Assembly: GCF_963676685.1 (NCBI RefSeq)
Contig: NC_092345.1
Span: forward strand, 49,869,838 to 49,933,837
Source of the DNA: Mytilus edulis
Taxonomy: Eukaryota; Mollusca; Bivalvia; Mytilida; Mytilidae
Length of the DNA stretch: 64,000 nt
Direction: 5' to 3'
The translations under genes and the position numbers were made by a program. A model generated the notes under the pieces. The model had not been told where the DNA came from, did not search any database, and worked only from the letters and a program-made list of their open reading frames with translations. Shown here piece after piece: positions 12,101 through 21,764 of the stretch (the first letter of the stretch is position 1; each line of letters starts with the position of its first letter).

Positions 12101-15100
12101 AACTCATCATAGATACCAGAATTGAGTATTTGCGCAAGACGTGCTTTTCGTCTACAAAAGACTCATCACTGAGTGACACTCGAATAAAAAAATGTTGAGA
12201 TGGCCAAATACAGTAAGAAATTGAAGAGCATTATGGACCAACAATTCCTAAAAGTGTTGCCAAATACAACGCATGGGCTCACAAGGAGCATAGACAATAA
12301 CAAAAAGAAACAACGATATAGTCTGATATATTCTACCCCAAATTGAATTTGTGTTTTATTGCTAATTCTCTAGAAGAAGTCAAAATCCTCTTTTTTCACC
12401 CTTCGTCAGGAAAAATTGTTCAATATGTACAATAGAAAGCAATAAAACACATCCCGGATTGTAACCCCAGTAGAAATCAGCTGAGGCGAAGCAAATTATT
12501 ATTATACGTTTCGTAAGTACATTTTAAAGACGTAAGCTGAACACCCCCAACTTTGACGTCAGATTTGTTTATTTTATGTTTTGATTTCAGATTTGTTCAA
12601 TAAGACAAAACTCATATACTAATACTTAATCTTTAATTTAAAGCTTATTTCTAAATAGATTAAAATGTAATAAATGTATGTAAGAAGATACTGTGAATTT
12701 AATATGTTAAATAAATGTGTATTCCTAGTATTTTAACATCTTTCAACCCAAAAGAATGGTAGTTTTTACTTGTGGTATTCTAAAAAGTGAAGGCGAAATT
12801 TCTTGCAGACGCTTCGAAATCCAAAACGTATTGGTACAAATAGATAAACTTATTCTATTTTGGGAAGAGATATAAAAATGTTGAGAATTTAAATCATAAT
12901 CAACTTAAAATCCGGTTCAATTTTTTCAAAGTATATTATAGTGTGACTATACAGGAGAGATGGCAAATACATCGACTTTATTCCTGTCTGCTGCATCGGC
13001 ATTACTAAGGGGCTACAGTAATTTATCGATGTTTAAATATTGTAAATTCATAAAGAATATAAAAATAAAAATAAAAACAAAATCGTAAACAAATCGGAGC
13101 GCGAACAATTGCACAAATGTACATTGTCGGAACATATGTGACTTATTTGTACGAGCTTAAGAAACAGGACCGGAAAAGCAAGTACCGGTACAAATAAATT
13201 CCATTTCCCGTAAACGTAAATTACGTTTTCTGGAAATGGAATTTATTTGTTACTAAATATATTGTGTTTATATATGTGCACTTTCTGGCGTAAATACAAA
13301 ATTTAATCCTGGTATCTATGATGAGATTATTTACAACCACTGGGTCGATGCCACTGCTGGTGGAGTTTTAATTCCCCGAGGGTATCACCAGCCCAGAAGT
13401 CAGCACAGAATGACATGAATTATTATTGATATAGTCATATTTATAAATTAACTGTTTACAAAAATTTTGAATTTTTTAAATACTAAGGCTTTTTCTACCT
13501 CAGGAATAGATTGCCTTAGTTGTATTTGGCAAAACTTTACAACGGGATTTTGGTCCTCAATGCTCTTCGACTTCGTACTTTATTTGGCCTTTTTAACTAT
13601 TTTGGATTCAAGCGTCACTAATGAGTCTTTTGTAGCCGAAACGCGCTTCTGGCGTAAATATCGGCAAAATTTAATCCTGGTATCTATGATGAGTTTATTT
13701 ACCTCCGAAATACTTTAAGGTGTAGTTCTTTTAAATCCAAATAGTTTCCATCTATGCTAGCCAAGGGTAACGATCTAGTCCCCTTCTCTCAACCCTTGTC
13801 AGAGCTTTAAGTCCTCTAAGCCAACCTCCAAAGAGAGCGTCATCATGATAGTTCAAACGCGGACCTCGAAGAGGACCCTTCAGAAAAAAACTTTTACACA
13901 CCCAGAAATAATTACGTTACCATTTTGCTCAATGTGGAAGCGAAATAACAAGATACTTTATTTGTTTAATAGCTGGTCGGTTGCAGGATAAAACAGTCTA
14001 CAAAAATGTACTTTTTCGAGTAATGTAGTATGATTAGGCAGATTGTTACCCCTGTCAGTCGAGTTAAAGCCGGTAAAGGTTAGCGGCATACGTTTTTTCG
14101 AGGGTTTACACTTAGTTCTGCAAAATTTGAAATGTTGAACCTTATAGCATCTCTGTTGCTATTCGGTTTAATTACAATATATATTTTACACCAGCGGTAT
14201 CGACCATGTGGTTGTATCGAACATTCATTTTTTTCGTCAAAGGGGAACAATATTATATGTAATATCCAAATAATGAATAAATTTACTTCTTTCAATTAGG
14301 TAGACTAAGAGACTCAAGCTTAAAGACTCATGAGACGAGGTATTTTGATTCAATAGAAAATGATAGAGAACCAGTCAAAACAGAATCTTCATTTAATGCA
14401 AGAATGAATGAGTTAGAAGCAGTGAATTATGAACAGTCGATCCCACATAGTAGAGTTAAAAGAAATTCAGCAGAAGAAAAAGAAGACGAACTTCAAGAAT
14501 TACCAATCATTCATGTAATAACTCCAACATATAAACGCATGAATCAGATACCGGAAATGACAAGAGTCGCAAACACTTTGAAAAATGTAAAGGCTTTACA
14601 TTGGATAGTTGTGGAAGAAGGAAACCAAACTCTACCGGAAGTCAAACAACTTCTTACAAAATCAGGAATTGATTTTACCTATTTGTCTGCAAGACCATAT
14701 AAAAATCTAAACACAAGCCTAAAAGGGATCCACCAAAGAAATAAAGCAATATTTTGGTTACGTAAAAATGTTGATTTGTCAAAAGATGGCGTTGTCTATT
14801 TTGCTGATGATGACAATACGTATGATTTGGAACTTTTTGAAGAGGTATGTCTGATATACATGTCACTGCTTATTGGCTTTCCTGATGAGTTGTAATTTAT
14901 ATTTGTCAAAATCTTTTAATTTGATGGGGGCATTCCGACTTCCTCCACCTATAAAAACTGACCTCCACGAAAAAGCACAAAAATGGCGCTTAAAAGTGAC
15001 GTTAAAACACCAACAATCAATCAACCAATTTGTTGGTGTTTCTGGTAATATTATCAGTAGTATACTTGAAAACATTTAATGAATGGCTATTAATTATTTT

Positions 15101-17387
15101 GAATTTATTGAACCATAAAACTAATATTGACTCTTCACATTGAATAATCCGCGAAGCGGATTATGTAAAATGTGAAGAGTCAAAAATTAGTTTTATGGTT
15201 CAATAAAATCAAAATAAATTATTGCCATTCATTATAAATAAATTTCTATCAAAAATAAGGCTCAAAGAACTTTTTATATTATTTATATTAACAATAACAA
15301 CGTATACACAAGTTGGCGTATGAATATACAACGTCAGAGTGGGCGTGTCGCCATAAAAATTGACACCATTCAAAATAAGACTAATAATTTTAACCAATCA
15401 GAAGACAGTAAATACACCAAATTTATTTATTTGTATTTGATAACACAGTATTATCACTTACTCTGTCCGTTTGCATGTACTTCGCTTGTTTCCGATTCTT
15501 ATATTCTTCCGATTACTTCTTTACGTTCTTTCTTGATTATTTCTGCTAACTTTTTTTCTAACTAGCTATATTGGTCAGCGCATTACAAGTTTGGATTTCG
15601 ATTTTTCTTCTTCTTCTTCATTGTACGTCAAACACGTTTGATATACAATGTATACCATGTACTATACTTTTGTTTTAATTTACTAGCGGTAATCTTTCTG
15701 TTGCTTCTGTGCAATATGTTGTTGTTGCTGCTGTCGGTCTCAATCGATCAACAACTTAAAAAAACAGAATAAAATAAATATAAAAAAATAAAGCTTGTGA
15801 TAAGTATCTTAGGCGATTAATTGGGTTTTACCAACAATTAAAAAAGATACTTAAAGGTAGTTTTCACAATAATTTTACATTTTTCTAGTCTATATTCAAA
15901 CTTTTCTCTAATTTTATCATACATACTTTCTTTGTAGATGAGATATACCAAGAAAGTATCAGTATGGCCAGTGGGATTTGTATCCAGAAGACAATACCAA
16001 ACACCAATTCTTAAAAATGGAAAGGTAAAATATCGGTTCTACATATGATACACATTTTGATTAGCTAGCTAGTTAAATGTTTTGTACCGCCACCTAGTAA
16101 CCAAGACATACCATTGCCATTTCGTCATTCGGAAATCCAACTCTTATTAAGACTTTTTTTCATTTTAAGCCTGTACAGCTTGGTTTATGATAGTATAGTG
16201 GTTGTTAATTTAGATTAATTGACAGCAAAACAAAATGGTTAAATCGAATAGAAATAAGAGTAAAAGTGATTCGCCACTTGTTTCTTTGACAGAGGTATCA
16301 AATGCTAAGATGCTTAAGTTTATGTAGACAGGGGCGGATGCAGGAATTTTCGAAAGGGGGGGTGCTAACCCAGGGCAAAGGGGGGGGGGGTGCAAAACAT
16401 GTCCCGATACAAATGCATTGATCGGCAAAAATAAAGGGGGGGTGCGCACCCCCGGAACCCCCCCTGGATCCGCCACTGATGTAGACATACCTTTCTATTG
16501 CAGGTGGTAAAATTTAATGCATGGAATACTGAAAACAGAAAATTTCCAATAGATATGGCAGGATTCGCATTGAATACTAAGATGTTTTATTTTAACCCCC
16601 AGTTATATTTTTGGAAAACGTTTCGTGTTGGTTACCAAGAGACAATGTTTTTAGAAATATGCTGCTTACTGCGTGATTTAGAACCAAAGGGAAATGGATG
16701 CACGAAGGTAACCAAATAATTTATAAAATTAGATCTAGAACGTAAAAATCCGATTCCACACTGTGCTATAGGCAAATTAACAATATATATGAGTCTTCTC
16801 GCTCGTTTGGTGCAATTGGTATTTATATATATTTTATGTATGTGTGCGAATACAACAACAAAAAGGCCGCTATTCCTTGCGTAAAATTTAAACATAATGG
16901 TGAATATTTTTGTTTTCTGTGACTTATTTGATCTGATGTGTATAAATGTCAAAATTAGCATCTATAGGAGATGACAATACTAACGCATTCACAGGAAGAA
17001 AAATGAATGATTTTTTTTCTAAGAACGCGTAACGTGAAATGACTGTTGAAACGAAAAGAGTAAGGTATTCTCCAAGTCTGATCCAACTAAATATTGGTTG
17101 GTTTATGAAATTTTACTGTTTAAAAATACAAATTATAATGCCATTTAGGGGGGAAATAAGTTACAAGACAAATAAAAAAAAACCGATCTAATACTAGATA
17201 TTAATACTTGACTATTTTTTTTTTTATGTAGGTTCTTGTATGGCACACAAAAGCCAGAGACCCAGTTATTGAACACTCAAGTTACAACATTACAATACAG
17301 GCATCGAACAACCAAAAATATGAACTGGAAAAGGAAAACGAAAGAGTGCCTTCCATAAGAAAATCTGAGAAAAAATCACGTAGTTGA
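3033..17387 (+). CDS. B3GAT-like: Beta-1,3-glucuronosyltransferase (GT43), five-exon gene model
   Basis: Joining 3033-3120 (or the identical 5788-5875), 14300-14844, 15938-16024, 16504-16707 and 17232-17387 gives a 359-residue type II Golgi protein. It should transfer glucuronic acid from UDP-GlcA to galactose-ended acceptors, such as the proteoglycan linker or HNK-1-type glycans. Seen: membrane anchor at residues 7-27; acidic stem at 31-97; TPTYKR at 104-109; the metal/UDP-binding DDD in YFADDDNTY at 199-201; IDMAGFALN at 256-264; GYQE with the presumed catalytic base E286; DLEPK; and VWH with H313 near the C-terminus. All junctions are GT/AG with phases 1, 0, 0, 0. Length is close to the vertebrate family (about 335). 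The member (B3GAT1, 2 or 3 type) cannot be decided by eye. Confidence 0.92.
3537..4972. mobile_element. Non-autonomous PIF/Harbinger-like element with TAA target duplication
   Basis: The ends are inverted repeats: left GGGAGCTACCGTTTGATTTT, right the complement of GGGAGCTACCATTTGATTTT. TAA flanks both sides (3534-3536 and 4973-4975), while unit B has a single TAA at the same place, so the empty site is visible. A 3-bp T-A duplication and GGG ends with TTTG inside fit PIF/Harbinger. No transposase is present. The interior is filled with degenerate short repeats around GGAACAAATTTCAC and CCTGCCTTTTTT, in opposite orientations toward the two ends. Length 1436 bp. Confidence 0.85.
5381..5388. promoter_or_regulatory. 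CRE-like octamer TGACGTCA, unit B
   Basis: Same site and relative position as in unit A, about 400 bases before the ATG at 5788. Confidence 0.4.
5788..5875 (+). CDS. B3GAT-like exon 1, copy B
   Basis: All 88 bases match copy A (3033-3120), including start codon, anchor and the phase 1 end, followed by the same donor GTAAGA. Either copy, or both from separate promoters, could be spliced to exon 2 at 14300. Copy B is nearer. Because the proteins would be identical, the only expected difference is in transcription or the 5' leader. Confidence 0.85.
7400..7745 (+). repeat. Two diverged ~170-bp monomers with ACTTCCGG and ATGGCGG motifs
   Basis: Each monomer ends with ACTTCCGGTAAAAT followed about 10 bases later by ATGGCGGA (7534-7560 and 7704-7730). 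These resemble ETS and YY1 binding sites, but function is not shown. They lie inside the 2390-bp element. Confidence 0.5.
7832..7951. repeat. Six short dyads TTTGCGTT..AACGCAAA, period about 21 bp
   Basis: Successive units read TTTGCGTTA-TTCGCAAAGG, TATGCGTTATAACGCAAAGG and so on; each is a small palindrome. The last two are decayed. Part of the 2390-bp element. Confidence 0.7.
9010..9546. mobile_element. TTAA-flanked short element with imperfect inverted ends
   Basis: TTAA occurs at 9006-9009 and 9547-9550. The bases inside, GGTGGATGGAGGTGTC on the left and the complement of GGTCGGTTGGATGTC on the right, are imperfect inverted ends. The 537-bp interior is AT-rich without a frame. TTAA duplication suggests a piggyBac or Kolobok-type MITE, but with no empty site the call is tentative. 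Confidence 0.5.
9547..9872. other. No gene seen
   Basis: Unassigned AT-rich sequence between the TTAA-flanked element and old unit C. A short frame on each strand here shows no recognisable domain. Confidence 0.3.
11039..11345 (+). pseudogene. B3GAT-like exon 1, copy C (disrupted)
   Basis: ATGGCAAATACATC at 11039-11052 matches the first codons of exon 1. About 250 bases of a dispersed repeat follow, then the exon resumes at about 11312 (CTGCTACATCAGTATTACT) before losing similarity. The reading frame and splice donor are gone, so this copy cannot encode the anchor. Confidence 0.75.
11055..11308 (-). mobile_element. Dispersed mussel repeat inserted in pseudo-exon C
   Basis: The insert contains GGTGCTCCGGAAGGATAGG and CACATGTGGCATCCGTCGTG, which I recall as part of a very common mussel repeat. 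Its complement ends CCATCTACGAGTTTGACAG..GATATCTTTCGACCCTCTTTT. That end is the same sequence from which the minisatellites at 21765 and 37009 are built. No transposase is seen; class uncertain, possibly Helitron-like. Confidence 0.65.
12554..12561. promoter_or_regulatory. CRE-like octamer TGACGTCA, unit D
   Basis: Same octamer and relative position as in units A and B, although exon 1 of this unit is degenerate. Confidence 0.3.
12960..13017 (+). pseudogene. B3GAT-like exon 1, copy D (degenerate)
   Basis: ATG at 12960 opens MANTSTLFLSAASALL, clearly related to the anchor exon, but after that the sequence diverges (RGYSN), losing the second half of the membrane helix and the GTAAGA donor. Probably not usable. 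Confidence 0.7.
13285..13720 (+). repeat. Dispersed mussel repeat with direct terminal segments
   Basis: A segment around CTGGCGTAAATA..TTTAATCCTGGTATCTATGATGAG occurs at both 13286 and 13649, separated by about 360 bp holding CACTGGGTCGATGCCACTGC and ATGCTCTTCGACTTCGTAC. I recall this as a frequent mussel repeat. Fragments recur at 12095-12260 (reversed), 20848-20925 and 52130-52285. Confidence 0.65.
13721..14299 (+). other. End of B3GAT intron 1
   Basis: No repeat or gene recognised. The intron ends with a pyrimidine-rich acceptor, CTTCTTTCAATTAG, just before 14300. Confidence 0.5.
14300..14844 (+). CDS. B3GAT-like exon 2 (stem and UDP-GlcA-binding half)
   Basis: Starts with GT completing the split glycine codon, then 181 codons. 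It covers the stem, a dibasic RVKR at residues 81-84, the beta-strand TPTYKR (104-109), WIVVEEGN, LNTSLKG, QRNKAI, and YFADDDNTYDLELFEE with the DDD metal-binding triad. It ends phase 0 at the donor GTATGT. Confidence 0.95.
15078..15430 (-). mobile_element. Foldback element in B3GAT intron 2
   Basis: The left part (15078-15233) is a long imperfect palindrome with CGCGAAGCGGATT at its centre; both arms carry TTGAACCATAAAA and GACTCTTCACAT motifs. A non-palindromic part follows to about 15430. The whole recurs in opposite orientation at 60073-60413, where it interrupts another repeat, so it is mobile. Confidence 0.75.
15431..15937 (+). other. Rest of B3GAT intron 2
   Basis: AT-rich with a TTCTTCTTCTTC run at about 15607; nothing else recognised. 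Ends with the acceptor TTTCTTTGTAG. Confidence 0.5.
15938..16024 (+). CDS. B3GAT-like exon 3
   Basis: 29 codons, phase 0 on both sides, encoding MRYTKKVSVWPVGFVSRR and QYQTPILKNGK (residues 212-240). This matches the segment after the DDD motif in GT43 enzymes, where SVWPVxFVGG is conserved. Donor GTAAAA. Confidence 0.93.
16025..16328 (+). other. B3GAT intron 3, left part
   Basis: AT-rich intron sequence, no feature recognised. Confidence 0.4.
16329..16478. mobile_element. hAT-like MITE, 150 bp
   Basis: Ends CAGGGGCGGATGCAG and the complement of CAGTGGCGGATCCAG, flanked by ATGTAGA on both sides (16322-16328 and 16479-16485). A 7- to 8-bp duplication and CAG-GGCGG ends fit hAT MITEs. The same element, reversed, is at 39419-39580, and a relative is at 50368-50509. 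Confidence 0.85.
16504..16707 (+). CDS. B3GAT-like exon 4 (acceptor-binding and catalytic base)
   Basis: 68 codons, phase 0 both sides. It carries FPIDMAGFALN (256-264 region), FRVGYQET with E286 as the presumed catalytic base, the cysteine-containing LEICCLLRDLEPK, and CTK at the end. All match the GT43 C-terminal half. Acceptor TTCTATTGCAG, donor GTAACC. Confidence 0.95.
16708..17231 (+). other. B3GAT intron 4
   Basis: AT-rich intron without a recognised element; ends with the acceptor TTTTTTATGTAG. Confidence 0.5.
17232..17387 (+). CDS. B3GAT-like exon 5 (C-terminus)
   Basis: 51 codons and stop TGA. Begins VLVWHTKARDP, matching the conserved VWH-T-P end of the GT43 fold (H313 contacts UDP in relatives), then a tail rich in lysine and glutamate that is longer than in vertebrate B3GAT3. 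Confidence 0.93.
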   Translation, partial: VLVWHTKARDPVIEHSSYNITIQASNNQKYELEKENERVPSIRKSEKKSRS

Positions 17388-17425
17388 TAATAATAGACGG
17401 TCAAATTATTTGATGCACGTTCAAA

Positions 17426-17431
17426 AATAAA
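17426..17431 (+). terminator. Candidate polyadenylation signal AATAAA
   Basis: AATAAA lies 39 bases after the stop codon of exon 5. A short 3' UTR would result. A (GA)n run at 17459-17476 follows. Later signals cannot be excluded. Confidence 0.4.
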
Positions 17432-17476
17432 GATGGAAGGAGATGGCGCGCGATCAAGCGAGAGAGAGAGAGAGAG

Positions 17477-18780
17477 CATATGATTATTCGCGCATTGTTG
17501 TAAATGATTATATATCAAAATTCCGGTACAATGAAATTTGAAATTAGTCTGAAAAATATGCTATGTAACTGGCCTTGTTTTCGATTTATTTCTTACAGAT
17601 TGCTACTTTACTTATGATAATTTTGACGAAGAAGAAGTGTATAGTTACTTTTTTTTAATATTTTCCCCTGTTCTTTGTATTTACGATTATATATTGAATA
17701 TTCTTGTACATTGTTATCTTTAATTTGATTATGTTTAATTATAATGGAATATCCATTTGTTGCAATATTAAAACATGGAAATGGGTTTCTTCTTTCTCTT
17801 CGAATTACATTAATATAAAGTTCGAAAGACTTAGCTAATGTTTACCTCATACATCATCTCCTTATTATAATACTTATAACTTCAATTGTTAGTATTCTTA
17901 AACTATTAAGGTATTAGCAAGATCAGATTCGGATACAGGCCTTGAAAAAATGAGGCGGACGGCAAAACAACGTTATTAGTGGGACGTGTAAATAGTGTAT
18001 GCATTTAACAATATGAGTAGCTCTAACAAAGGTATAAACGGCTGGCTTTTGTGCCTCCTCTCCCTTTAACGGAAGATGAAGAATGTATTAACAAACACTT
18101 TACATACATTAAATCTACTGTATTTAATTCATTATTAAGTGCATCAGGGTTGAATAATTATAATACTTTGAAATACACAATGCCATTACAAGATAGATTT
18201 GGATTAAGAAAAATGTCATTCCTGATTTTTTTTCATTTGGCAGTAAAACCAATGCATGTTGTCCACGACTGTTTTTGTGAACTAATAAGCAGTCTGGTTC
18301 GGTCTAGATGGATCATTCTAATATGACGCGCTTCTTTTGCTTTGTGAATAAACACTTGTCTCGATGATGCACCAGAGTTATCGTTCTTACAGCCAACAAT
18401 GAGACTAGAATAAACCCATGCTCTAAATCCAATAAAATTTGTTTGCACTTGCGCGTATATTGACAACTGCAGAATAATGAATTTTATCAAACTGACATGC
18501 ATTTAAAAACTCTTAAATGATGCACATGTTGTTACTAATTTACTTATCATGACTGTAATGTGTTGCAATTCGAAATTGACATATTTTACCTAGATACGAC
18601 AATCGGTTCATGCTGGCTGTTAAAAACTCCCCGCTCTGAAAAATCAGATTGCCAGTCGTTTGCTTGTTAACAAACAAAAAAGGGGTGCATGGAAGAGCCT
18701 GCACAAACTCTATACACTTATACAATTCGGACATTGAAATTACCTTAATCGTACTAATCAGAATCGAAATAATTGATGCA
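17477..18780. other. Intergenic, one coding-looking minus-strand stretch
   Basis: No repeat recognised. On the minus strand, 18233-18440 stays open after a splice-acceptor-like TTGGATTTAG and reads AWVYSSLIVGCKND..; another open stretch at 18590-18734 ends at a donor-like CTAGGTAAAAT. I do not recognise a domain in either, so they are not called as a gene. Confidence 0.3.
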
Positions 18781-18791
18781 AGCTATACTTT

Positions 18792-19883
18792 ATTATATTA
18801 TTAATTCGTATATTTTAACAAATTTGATTCGTTTAGGGATAGTCACATGTTAAACTATATTTTCGAAGGTACAGAGAAAACGGCGGATAGCAAAAAGCAT
18901 ATTGCACAGAGCATATTGCACGGTTATTTTTAGAATATCTAAAAACCGATTTACTTTGTGACGTCATGTAATGAATTTCATGATATCGTTAAATGTTTTG
19001 AATCAAATGATATCTGTGATCGATTATTTGACGAAAAAAGTCTTCAAATACCTAAGATGTCAAACAAACAAACAAAATAATTAAATAACAACTAATATGT
19101 TGTTATTGTCAAGGAGACAATATGATGTATAAAATTCAAACAAAATCAAATGACGATTTTGATACGAATATACATAATGGTCTGAAATTAATAATATAAC
19201 AAATATAGCCTTTGTATGAGGTCAATACAGGATATATCGACCCAAAGAAGTATATCGACCTCGGACTTCGTCCTCAGTCAATATACTTCTTTCAGGTCAA
19301 TATATCCTTGTATCGACCTCATACAAAGGCTATATTTGTATAATATTATTAATTCGTATATTTTAACAAATTTGATTCGTTTAGGGATAGTCACATGTTA
19401 AACTATATTTTCGAAGGTAGAGAGAAAACGGCGGATAGCAAAATACATATTGACCTGCAAAAAGCATATTGCACGGTTATTTTTAGAATATCTAAAAACC
19501 AATATACTTTGTGACGTCATGTAATGAATTTCAGGATATTGTTTAACGTTTTGAAACACATGATATCTGTGATTGATTATTTGACGAAAAAAATCTTCAA
19601 ATACATAAGATGTCCAAAAAAAAAGTAAATGAAATAACAACTAATATGTTGTTATTGTCAAGAAGACAATGTAATATCTATAAAATTCCAACAAACTTAA
19701 ATGACGATTTTGATACAAATATGGTCAGAAATTAATAATATAACAAATATAGCCTTTGTATGAGGTCGATACAGGATATATCGACCCAAAGAAGTATATC
19801 GACATCGGACTTCGTCCTCAGTCAATATACTTCTTTCAGGTCAATATATCCTTGTATCGACCTCATACAGAGGCAATATTTGT
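18792..19883 (+). repeat. Tandem duplication of a ~545-bp hairpin-bearing unit
   Basis: Units at about 18792-19338 and 19339-19883 share TTAATTCGTATATTTTAAC, CGGCGGATAGCAAAA, GCATATTGCACGG and GTGACGTCATGTAATG. Each ends with a long hairpin (19201-19337 and 19745-19881) whose arms carry TATAGCCTTTGTATGAGG and whose centre is ACTTCGTCCTCAG. Likely part of a foldback element. Confidence 0.8.
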
Positions 19884-19890
19884 TTAATAG

Positions 19891-19991
19891 TAGTTTTAAC
19901 ATGAGTAGGTATTATATTCGCGTTATTTTAGCCCTCACTATCGCTCGGGAAAAAATAATCACGAATATAATGCCTACCCATGTTAAAACTA
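19891..19991. repeat. Foldback, arms TAGTTTTAACATGAGTAGG
   Basis: Left TAGTTTTAACATGAGTAGGT pairs with right ACCCATGTTAAAACTA across a loop with TCACTATCGCTCGGG. A half copy, with one arm only, is at 56045-56113, ending 40 bases before exon 2 of the GT92 gene. Confidence 0.75.
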
Positions 19992-20056
19992 CAATAAAGT
20001 ATAATTTGCGTCAATTATTTCTTAATTCAATCCGATATGGCCACGATCTTAACATG

Positions 20057-20755
20057 TTTTATACTGCACTCGTTCTATTTGAGCAGTCAAAATGCGTTCA
20101 CCGTATATTTCTATGTCATATACAGTCACTGACCTGATATCACTTTTCCTCATGAAAATAGAAATTGTCGAAATTATATTTAATTATTCATACGACCTCT
20201 TCAACCTGTTCTTGTTTCCAATGTAAACAACGATGCGTTTAACGACTCAAACTGTTTTCTTTTACAATTTTTGGGAAAACATATTTCACTTATTAATATT
20301 TTTTGTTTGCAACCTATGAATCATTATGTTTTATGTTTATTGTTGACATTTTAGTCTGTAAAAAACGAATTCGTTCACCATTGATTGCGGTTTTCAACAG
20401 GTAATGATGTACATTTCATCGTGTTGTATATTTCTCCGCCTGTGTGATATGAGGCCTTTTTAAAGGGGGATTTTTCCAAATATTTAAATCTTTCCAAATA
20501 TTTAAATCAAATAAATAACATTAACACACTAAACAACAATTGAAAATGTTTTTTTTTAGATTTCAGTATAAAGACAATAATAGTGCATTGACTTGATATA
20601 TCAACGATATAAGGATTCGGCTCGAAACGGGGAAAATGCTCGGCACAGCCTCGCATTTCCCCGTTTCTAAGCCTCATCCTTATATAGTTGATATGTCAAG
20701 TCAATGCACTATTATTGTCTATGAAAAAAGCTTCTAACATCAGATTAAAGGGTCC
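20057..20755 (+). mobile_element. Dispersed element ending in a 149-bp hairpin (copy 1)
   Basis: From TGCACTCGTTCTATTTGAGC onward this matches 60020-61010. Its right end is a hairpin, 20572-20720, with arms AGACAATAATAGTGCATTG and a loop region holding GCTCGGCACAGCCTCGC. Copy 1 lacks the 341-bp insertion that splits copy 2, giving an empty site. Confidence 0.75.
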
Positions 20756-21700
20756 GTAAGGGTCGTGTTGTGTATCAAAAGTTCTGTCTCAATCCAACAT
20801 ATCCTCATTATTTCACAACTTTCTGAGGCGGATGTTTTATAAGTATGGGTCCTCAATGCTCTTCAACTTTATACTTGTTTGGCTTTATAACTATTTTGAT
20901 CTGAGCGTCACTGATGTCAACTTTTACATTGTATAATCAATTTCAATAATGACTACCATAACTTCTCATATATTTCATCCATTTATGAAATTACTCCTAA
21001 TAGGTTGAGTTTGTATAATACCCGCTTGAATTATTTCCATTGGAGATATACGACAATATATAAAAGATACATGTTCGGCAAATGATCGTAAAGAATTAGT
21101 TAGGTCATAAAACCCCGGTAAACGGACAGAAAGTCACAGGACAAAACATCACAGGACGTAAAGTCAAAACTTTGATAGGACAAAAAGTCGCAAATAATTT
21201 TTTGACAATTGTTTAAACATATTTTGAAATATTTTCTTTTTATAACATATATGGGGGGGGGGGGGGGGGGGGGGGGGGATCCCGAAAGGATCAATCCCGA
21301 AATCTCGAGCTTAAAAGAACCCGATCCCGACGTCCCGAAAAAGGTCATCATCCCCCATATATTCAATTTTAAGTTAAGGAAATTGCTCATAAATCTTGAA
21401 AAATGAAAATGTATTAAATTTTAATCATGAAAATGATGTATTTATTGGTAAAATGAAGCCATTTAGGTACCAAACCACTCTGATATTTTGATTTCATAAC
21501 AATTTTTTTTTATCATTATTGATATTAAGTGAATAAAATTTAATTACAAAGTTGCTTCAAATTGAAATATGTATAAATTTTCTATTTTTAAACTTGAAAT
21601 TTTATATTTCTATAATGCTTTTGTATATCTTGAGATACCGTCAGCCATTCCGGAGATCACTCTCGTGTTTGGCTGATTTCGTGTTGAGCAGTCTCTGTTG
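20756..21700. other. Intergenic with short repeats and a poly-G run
   Basis: A fragment of the 13285-type repeat is at 20848-20925. At 21120-21200 a motif like ACAGGACAAAAAGTC recurs four times. A run of more than 25 G starts at 21254, followed by repeated ATCCCGA motifs, part of a dispersed repeat. No gene. Confidence 0.5.
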
Positions 21701-21764
21701 TTTGTCATCTCGTCGTTTTCCGTGTTTTGCCATGGCATTAGTTGTCAGTTTGATTTCGACTTTT
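21701..21764 (+). repeat. Ancestral dispersed repeat flanking the minisatellite
   Basis: Reads TTTTGCCATGGCATTAGTTG then TCAGTTTGATTTCGAC, the same as 36945-36970 and the complement of part of 11055-11308. The 52-bp array begins where this repeat continues AAGTTTGAATATTCATTTGG. Confidence 0.7.

Larger units (their letters stand above)
11486..13060 (+). repeat. Old unit D of the B3GAT exon 1 block
   Basis: Diverged tandem partner of unit C. It includes the intact TGACGTCA octamer (12554-12561) and a damaged exon 1. At 12095-12260 a fragment of the dispersed repeat described at 13285 lies inside it in reverse orientation. Confidence 0.7.

Noticed and set aside
18792..19883. The two ~545-bp direct repeats as LTRs of a retrovirus-like element
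   Set aside because: They are adjacent with nothing between them, and have no TG..CA ends, primer site or gag-pol frames.
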